Assembly: GCA_033105485.1 (NCBI GenBank)
Contig: CP136956.1
Span: 1,364,001-1,428,000, forward strand
DNA length: 64,000 bases
Source of the DNA: LVI-A0039 sp033105485
GTDB taxonomy: Bacteria > Bacillota_I > Bacilli_A > UBA3375
Direction of reading: 5' to 3'
In this document: positions 60,531 to 64,000 of the stretch, one piece after another
How the letters are laid out: the number at the start of each line of letters is the position of its first letter
How positions within the stretch are numbered: the first letter of the stretch is position 1
Notes under the pieces: generated by a model
Seen by the model: the letters and a program-made list of their open reading frames with translations, nothing else
The model's database searches: none
What the model was told of the DNA's origin: nothing
Made by a program: the position numbers and the translations under genes

Positions 60531-61628
60531 ATGAATATATTAAAAAACAAGAAGTTTATTATAAGTTTAGTAGCAATTATTTTAGTAGTGGTCGCAATTG
60601 TAGCAGTGCAAGTTAAAGCGGCGGCTAATGAGAGATTAGCGGAGTATCAAAAGTATTGCCAAGAGGATTGTGAATCAACTAAAGTAAGTAGCGATGAGTT
60701 AGATCAAACAATCGAGGAGCGTAAAGCTACCGCAATTGCAAGTATTGAGGAGTCGTCTAAATCGATTAGTGAAACAACAGAGTATTTAACAGAACACGAG
60801 TTAAATGATGAAGAATCTAAAACATTGGAATCTTTAAAACCAAGTACTGAATATTCAAAAGATGAAGAGTATACAGTAGATGAGTTAATTGAAATGGAAA
60901 CTAATTATAGTAAAGTTTCAAAAAAGTTAAGTGATTTAAAAACTACGTATCGAACTAGATATTTAACGACTCAGATTGAGACTAATGAAAAAGCAATTAA
61001 TAAAACAAAAACAAGTCTTAAAGATTATGACTTAACTGATGAAGAAACTAAGTCTAAAAAGTCTTTAGATAAGAAATTAAATTATGATAGTGAAAAAGAA
61101 TACACAGTAGCTGAATTAAGTGAACTTAACAAAACATACAAATCAGTAAAGTCAGACTACAGTACACTACTTAGTGAGGTTAAAGATAGAGTAGCTGAGG
61201 AAAAAGTACAGGCTGAAGCGAACGCTATTGCCCAAGAACAAGCGGTTGGCTATACAGCAACGGAAAACTACACGAATGATTATACAAACAGTGATACGAA
61301 TAATTATTCAGCGGGAACAACTGACAGCGTGAAATCAAATGAGAATTCTAGTAAGTCAGATAACTCACAGTCAGCAAGTAATAACACTAGTAACAATTCA
61401 GTGGCAAATAATGACAGTTGTTATGATGAACAAGGGAGATTTAATAGTGCTTGTATGACAAGTGATACAGTTGAAGATAATGGAGTAAGTCAAGGCGGAA
61501 GAGTCTGTGAATTTCAAAGTGAAAGTGAAGCATGGGCATACGGAGAAGCCAATATGCATTTGTATGGTGGCTTTGGAGTATATCCATGTTCTGAAGGAAC
61601 TTGGGAAATAGATTGGTTTGAGCAATAA
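60531..61628 (+). CDS. Membrane-anchored surface protein with duplicated helical module and Cys-rich C-terminus
   Basis: 365 residues. N-terminal membrane anchor (FIISLVAIILVVVAIVAVQV, about 9-28). Two homologous helical units of about 65 residues: one with YLTEHELNDEESKTLESL and EEYTVDELIEME, the other with SLKDYDLTDEETKSKKSL and KEYTVAELSELN. Then a Ser/Asn-rich linker and a 70-residue C-terminal domain with four cysteines (SCYDEQGRFNSACM, GGRVCEF, YPCSEGTWEIDWF), probably two disulfides. AAGGAA precedes the ATG. Possibly a cell-surface or conjugation accessory protein; family not recognised. Confidence 0.65.
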   Translation: MNILKNKKFIISLVAIILVVVAIVAVQVKAAANERLAEYQKYCQEDCESTKVSSDELDQTIEERKATAIASIEESSKSISETTEYLTEHELNDEESKTLESLKPSTEYSKDEEYTVDELIEMETNYSKVSKKLSDLKTTYRTRYLTTQIETNEKAINKTKTSLKDYDLTDEETKSKKSLDKKLNYDSEKEYTVAELSELNKTYKSVKSDYSTLLSEVKDRVAEEKVQAEANAIAQEQAVGYTATENYTNDYTNSDTNNYSAGTTDSVKSNENSSKSDNSQSASNNTSNNSVANNDSCYDEQGRFNSACMTSDTVEDNGVSQGGRVCEFQSESEAWAYGEANMHLYGGFGVYPCSEGTWEIDWFEQ

Positions 61629-61690
61629 TAATTATAATAATTATCTTAGGATAATAGATAGTTATATGTATGTTACAAAATAATATTTAT

Positions 61691-61723
61691 AAAAGGAAGG
61701 TCGAGAAATTGACCTTCCTTTTT
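61691..61723 (+). terminator. Terminator before the adhesin gene
   Basis: Stem AAAAGGAAGGTC/GACCTTCCTTTT with an eight-base loop, running into a T-tract. Confidence 0.85.
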
Positions 61724-61743
61724 CTCGTTTAAAGGAGGTAATT

Positions 61744-61776
61744 ATGAAAATAAGAGGAAGAGAACCACCTAGTTAA
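61744..61776 (+). CDS. Possible 10-codon leader peptide
   Basis: AAAGGAGGT, an excellent Shine-Dalgarno, precedes ATG and a frame of only ten codons (MKIRGREPPS) ending in TAA 36 bases before the adhesin start. It may be a leader peptide or the stump of a deleted gene. Confidence 0.3.
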   Translation: MKIRGREPPS

Positions 61777-61812
61777 TAATGATATATTAATTTAAAAATA
61801 GGAGAATATAAA

Positions 61813-64000
61813 ATGAATTTGAAATTTAAAACCCATAAACTATTTAATATGTTTATGTTAGTATTAATGCTATCAAGTATTTTTGCACAACCAGTATATG
61901 GAGCAACAGAACTTGCAAGTGAAGTGAAAAGTTCGCAAGTAAGTGAAGTAAAAGAAGAGGAAGCAGTAAGCGAAGTAAGTGAGACTACTAGTAGTGAAGA
62001 AGTAGCAAGCGAGGACACAGATGATGTAATAACAAGTGAAGATGATTCGGAAACTGAGGCTAATGCCCCACCTGTTGAAGAAACAGAAGTAGTAAGTGAA
62101 GTAAATGAAGTTGTAAATGAAGATACAAGCATTAATACAGACATGACAAGTGAAGTTGATACTGAAGAAGATGTAATTGATTTAACAAACATGAGCATGG
62201 ACGAGATTGCTAAGTTTTTAGATCCAAGTGCAGAAGAACAAAACTTTATTACACTTAACCCAGAGCAACTTAAACAAGTTAGAGGAGTAAGTCTTACGAA
62301 AGTAACATCAGATGAAGATTATTCAGTTATTAATTCATCAATGTTCGGTGAATGGGAAATTTATAAAGCTAATGGTCATTATATTTTCTGTATTCAGCCA
62401 GGAGCCGATGTACTATCAACTGCAAGCATTACGAGTGAAAGTGGAAGTAAATATAATGATTTCTCAACTACATCAAAAAGATATGTAGGTAGAGTAATTT
62501 CAAGTAGTATGCAACATTACTCAGATAGTGGAAACAATGATTATGTATTTGCAGGACAATTACTAATTTGGGACTATTTATCAGAACACGAAGCAGATGT
62601 AATAGGTAATCCAATGTCAAGTTGGAACCCAGCGTTCTTAGATAGTTGGACTATTCATAATTCAAGTGAATATGGAAGTGAAATTAATACTATTGAAGAC
62701 GATTTAGATGTGTGGACAACTAGACCATCATTTACAGGAAGTACATCATCTACTGCAAAAGGACATACGTTAAAGTATAATGCTGCAAAAGATAATTTTG
62801 AATTAACACTTACTGATACAAATGGAGTATGGGATAGTAAGTTTGCAGATTATGGAGACTTTGGCAATTACACTGTTAGTAACCCAGCAGGTGCAAACAA
62901 TGTGAAGATTACAACTAGTGTTGAAAGTACAAGTTATACATCGGCTCGCTCATATTCGTGGAAACCATACGCAAGCGGAACAAATGAATTTTACGATGGT
63001 GGACAAGACTTAGTTTACGTTGGGGCTGACCCAGTACCTGCATATATGAAATTTAAAACGGAAGCAAGACCACTAGGTGGGTTTAAGATTAAAAAAGTTG
63101 ATAGTGAGACTGGTGCTGCATTAAGTGGTGCAGAGTTTACATTATATGATAGTGCAGGTAGCAAGGTAGACAGTTATACTACTAATTCAAATGGTATTAT
63201 TTCAGTAGGACTTGAATTACCTATTGGTGATTATAAAATCAAGGAAACAAAAGCACCTACTGGATATGTATTAAATAATACAGAACATAGTATTAAAATT
63301 GAAGCTGATAAAATTAATGACTTAACATCAACGCCATATGAAAATGATATTATTCGTGGTGGTATTGAACTTAAAAAACTAGGTGAAGTATTTGAACTAG
63401 ACCCAGAAGCATTAGCAAACATTGAGTTTACAGTAACATCAACAACATATCCAAGTTTCAATGAAGTATACAAAACTAATAATAATGGAGTGTTAAAAAC
63501 ATCTAATGATGAGTTTAAATACGGAGATTACCATATTGAGGAAACAAAAGCACCAAGTAAGTATGTAATGGACTTTGAGCAAGACTTTTCAATTACAAAA
63601 GATGGTGTGATTGTAAAGTTAAATGGTGGAGATGATGTTTTAAATAAACTTTATTTAAACAAAGTACATTTTACAAAAATTGCAGAGAACTTTGATAATG
63701 AAGATGATGAAATGTATCCACTAAGTGGTAGTACATTTGGTTTCTACACTGATTTAAATGAAAATGGACAGTTAGATAGAGAAGATAAATTAGTTGATAT
63801 GCAAACAAGTGATGAAAATGGAGAAGTTACTAGTATTGGACTTCCAGAAGGTCACTATGTAATGCATGAAATTGAGCCAACAGAGGGTTACAATATCAAT
63901 ACTAACTCATATCCATTTGAGATTAAAAACGATGGAACAATTGTTGATGGTGGAGTAATTGAACTTGGTGATATCGAAAATGAGGTAATTACAGGTAAGG
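61813..64000 (+). CDS. Thioester-domain and Cna-B surface adhesin, 3' end outside window
   Basis: The frame is open from ATG 61813 (GGAGAA upstream) to the window end, 729 codons seen. Signal peptide to about residue 33 (FMLVLMLSSIFAQPVYGA), a Ser/Glu/Val low-complexity stretch (34-130), then a thioester domain: Cys193 in YIFCIQPGADV and Gln249 in FAGQLLIWDYL, the residue pair that forms the internal thioester in TIE adhesins. Three Cna-B-like isopeptide domains follow (about 420-505, 516-612, 617-720), with Lys and Glu motifs such as GGFKIKKVD and DYKIKETKAPTGY. An LPXTG anchor is expected beyond the window. It would bind host or partner cells covalently. Confidence 0.88.
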   Translation, partial: MNLKFKTHKLFNMFMLVLMLSSIFAQPVYGATELASEVKSSQVSEVKEEEAVSEVSETTSSEEVASEDTDDVITSEDDSETEANAPPVEETEVVSEVNEVVNEDTSINTDMTSEVDTEEDVIDLTNMSMDEIAKFLDPSAEEQNFITLNPEQLKQVRGVSLTKVTSDEDYSVINSSMFGEWEIYKANGHYIFCIQPGADVLSTASITSESGSKYNDFSTTSKRYVGRVISSSMQHYSDSGNNDYVFAGQLLIWDYLSEHEADVIGNPMSSWNPAFLDSWTIHNSSEYGSEINTIEDDLDVWTTRPSFTGSTSSTAKGHTLKYNAAKDNFELTLTDTNGVWDSKFADYGDFGNYTVSNPAGANNVKITTSVESTSYTSARSYSWKPYASGTNEFYDGGQDLVYVGADPVPAYMKFKTEARPLGGFKIKKVDSETGAALSGAEFTLYDSAGSKVDSYTTNSNGIISVGLELPIGDYKIKETKAPTGYVLNNTEHSIKIEADKINDLTSTPYENDIIRGGIELKKLGEVFELDPEALANIEFTVTSTTYPSFNEVYKTNNNGVLKTSNDEFKYGDYHIEETKAPSKYVMDFEQDFSITKDGVIVKLNGGDDVLNKLYLNKVHFTKIAENFDNEDDEMYPLSGSTFGFYTDLNENGQLDREDKLVDMQTSDENGEVTSIGLPEGHYVMHEIEPTEGYNINTNSYPFEIKNDGTIVDGGVIELGDIENEVITGK

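Noticed and set aside
61773..62198. Minus-strand Ser/Thr/Val-rich frame of 141 codons
   Set aside because: Antisense of the low-complexity region and signal peptide of the adhesin.

Overview
The window is a low-GC Gram-positive (Bacillota, probably class Bacilli) chromosome segment. AT-rich genes use TTA/AAA/GAA codons and the standard genetic code (Trp is TGG). Shine-Dalgarno sites are strong (GGAGG), promoters are sigma-A-like with frequent extended -10 boxes (TGnTATAAT), and most transcription units end in a compact hairpin plus T-tract. TagO, a MurF-like ligase and Ddl, a TcyP cystine carrier, a PadR/HAAS pair, and surface proteins with thioester, Cna-B, DUF11 and M60 domains fit a host-associated firmicute wall. 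I cannot name the genus from sequence alone.

Positions 1-52,500 are mostly core chromosome. 1-4,400: cystine uptake, a CoA-disulfide-reductase-like flavoenzyme and NAD salvage (NAMPT). 4,382-5,236: a long gene-free gap holding a probable minus-strand mini-transcript with tiny overlapping ORFs. 5.2-11.2 kb: PadR/HAAS pair, hpt-pepF, serS and a one-chain serine dehydratase. 11.2-15.5 kb: a two-component system with a degenerate kinase ATPase domain and a MacB-like ABC transporter. 16-18.2 kb: an orphan AAA ATPase of the Abi/RloA type and a DUF5692-like membrane protein bracketed by a repeated palindromic element. 18.4-23.4 kb: tadA, a thioredoxin-like gene, mnmG, tdk, a membrane protein and rpsD with a long leader. 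23.4-34.7 kb: tandem DegV proteins, a frameshifted LtrA-like gene, rpsP, a COG2509 flavoprotein, fhs, MurF-like, ddl, tagO and DAHP synthase. 34.7-43.3 kb: uvrB-mutS-SGNH esterase, def and a large coiled-coil protein. 43.5-48.1 kb: a giant surface M60 metallopeptidase ending in octapeptide repeats. 48.3-52.5 kb: a transposase remnant, two tRNA clusters (Val-Arg-Pro-Met and an Ile2/Met-Gly pair), and redox enzymes, one of them frameshifted.

From about 52.5 kb to the right edge lies an accessory element, probably an integrated conjugative or plasmid-like element just downstream of a tRNA-Gly gene. It begins with a candidate small RNA, then two unknown proteins, three small membrane proteins, ParA and ParB, two small unknown proteins, a repeat-containing RNA-like intergenic region, a 1069-residue unknown protein, a membrane-anchored duplicated-helix protein and a thioester/Cna-B adhesin cut by the window end. 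A 15-bp palindrome, GGGTCATAATGACCC (one copy with its central base changed), occurs three times in this element, just upstream of the start codons of two of its genes. It is a strong candidate for an element-specific regulatory or partition site.

The best candidates for undescribed biology are: the minus-strand mini-transcript at 4.6-4.9 kb; the structured non-coding region and palindromes at 57.0-57.2 and 60.5 kb with the unknown proteins they precede; the small RNA at 52.56-52.67 kb; and the orphan AAA ATPase with substituted catalytic residues.
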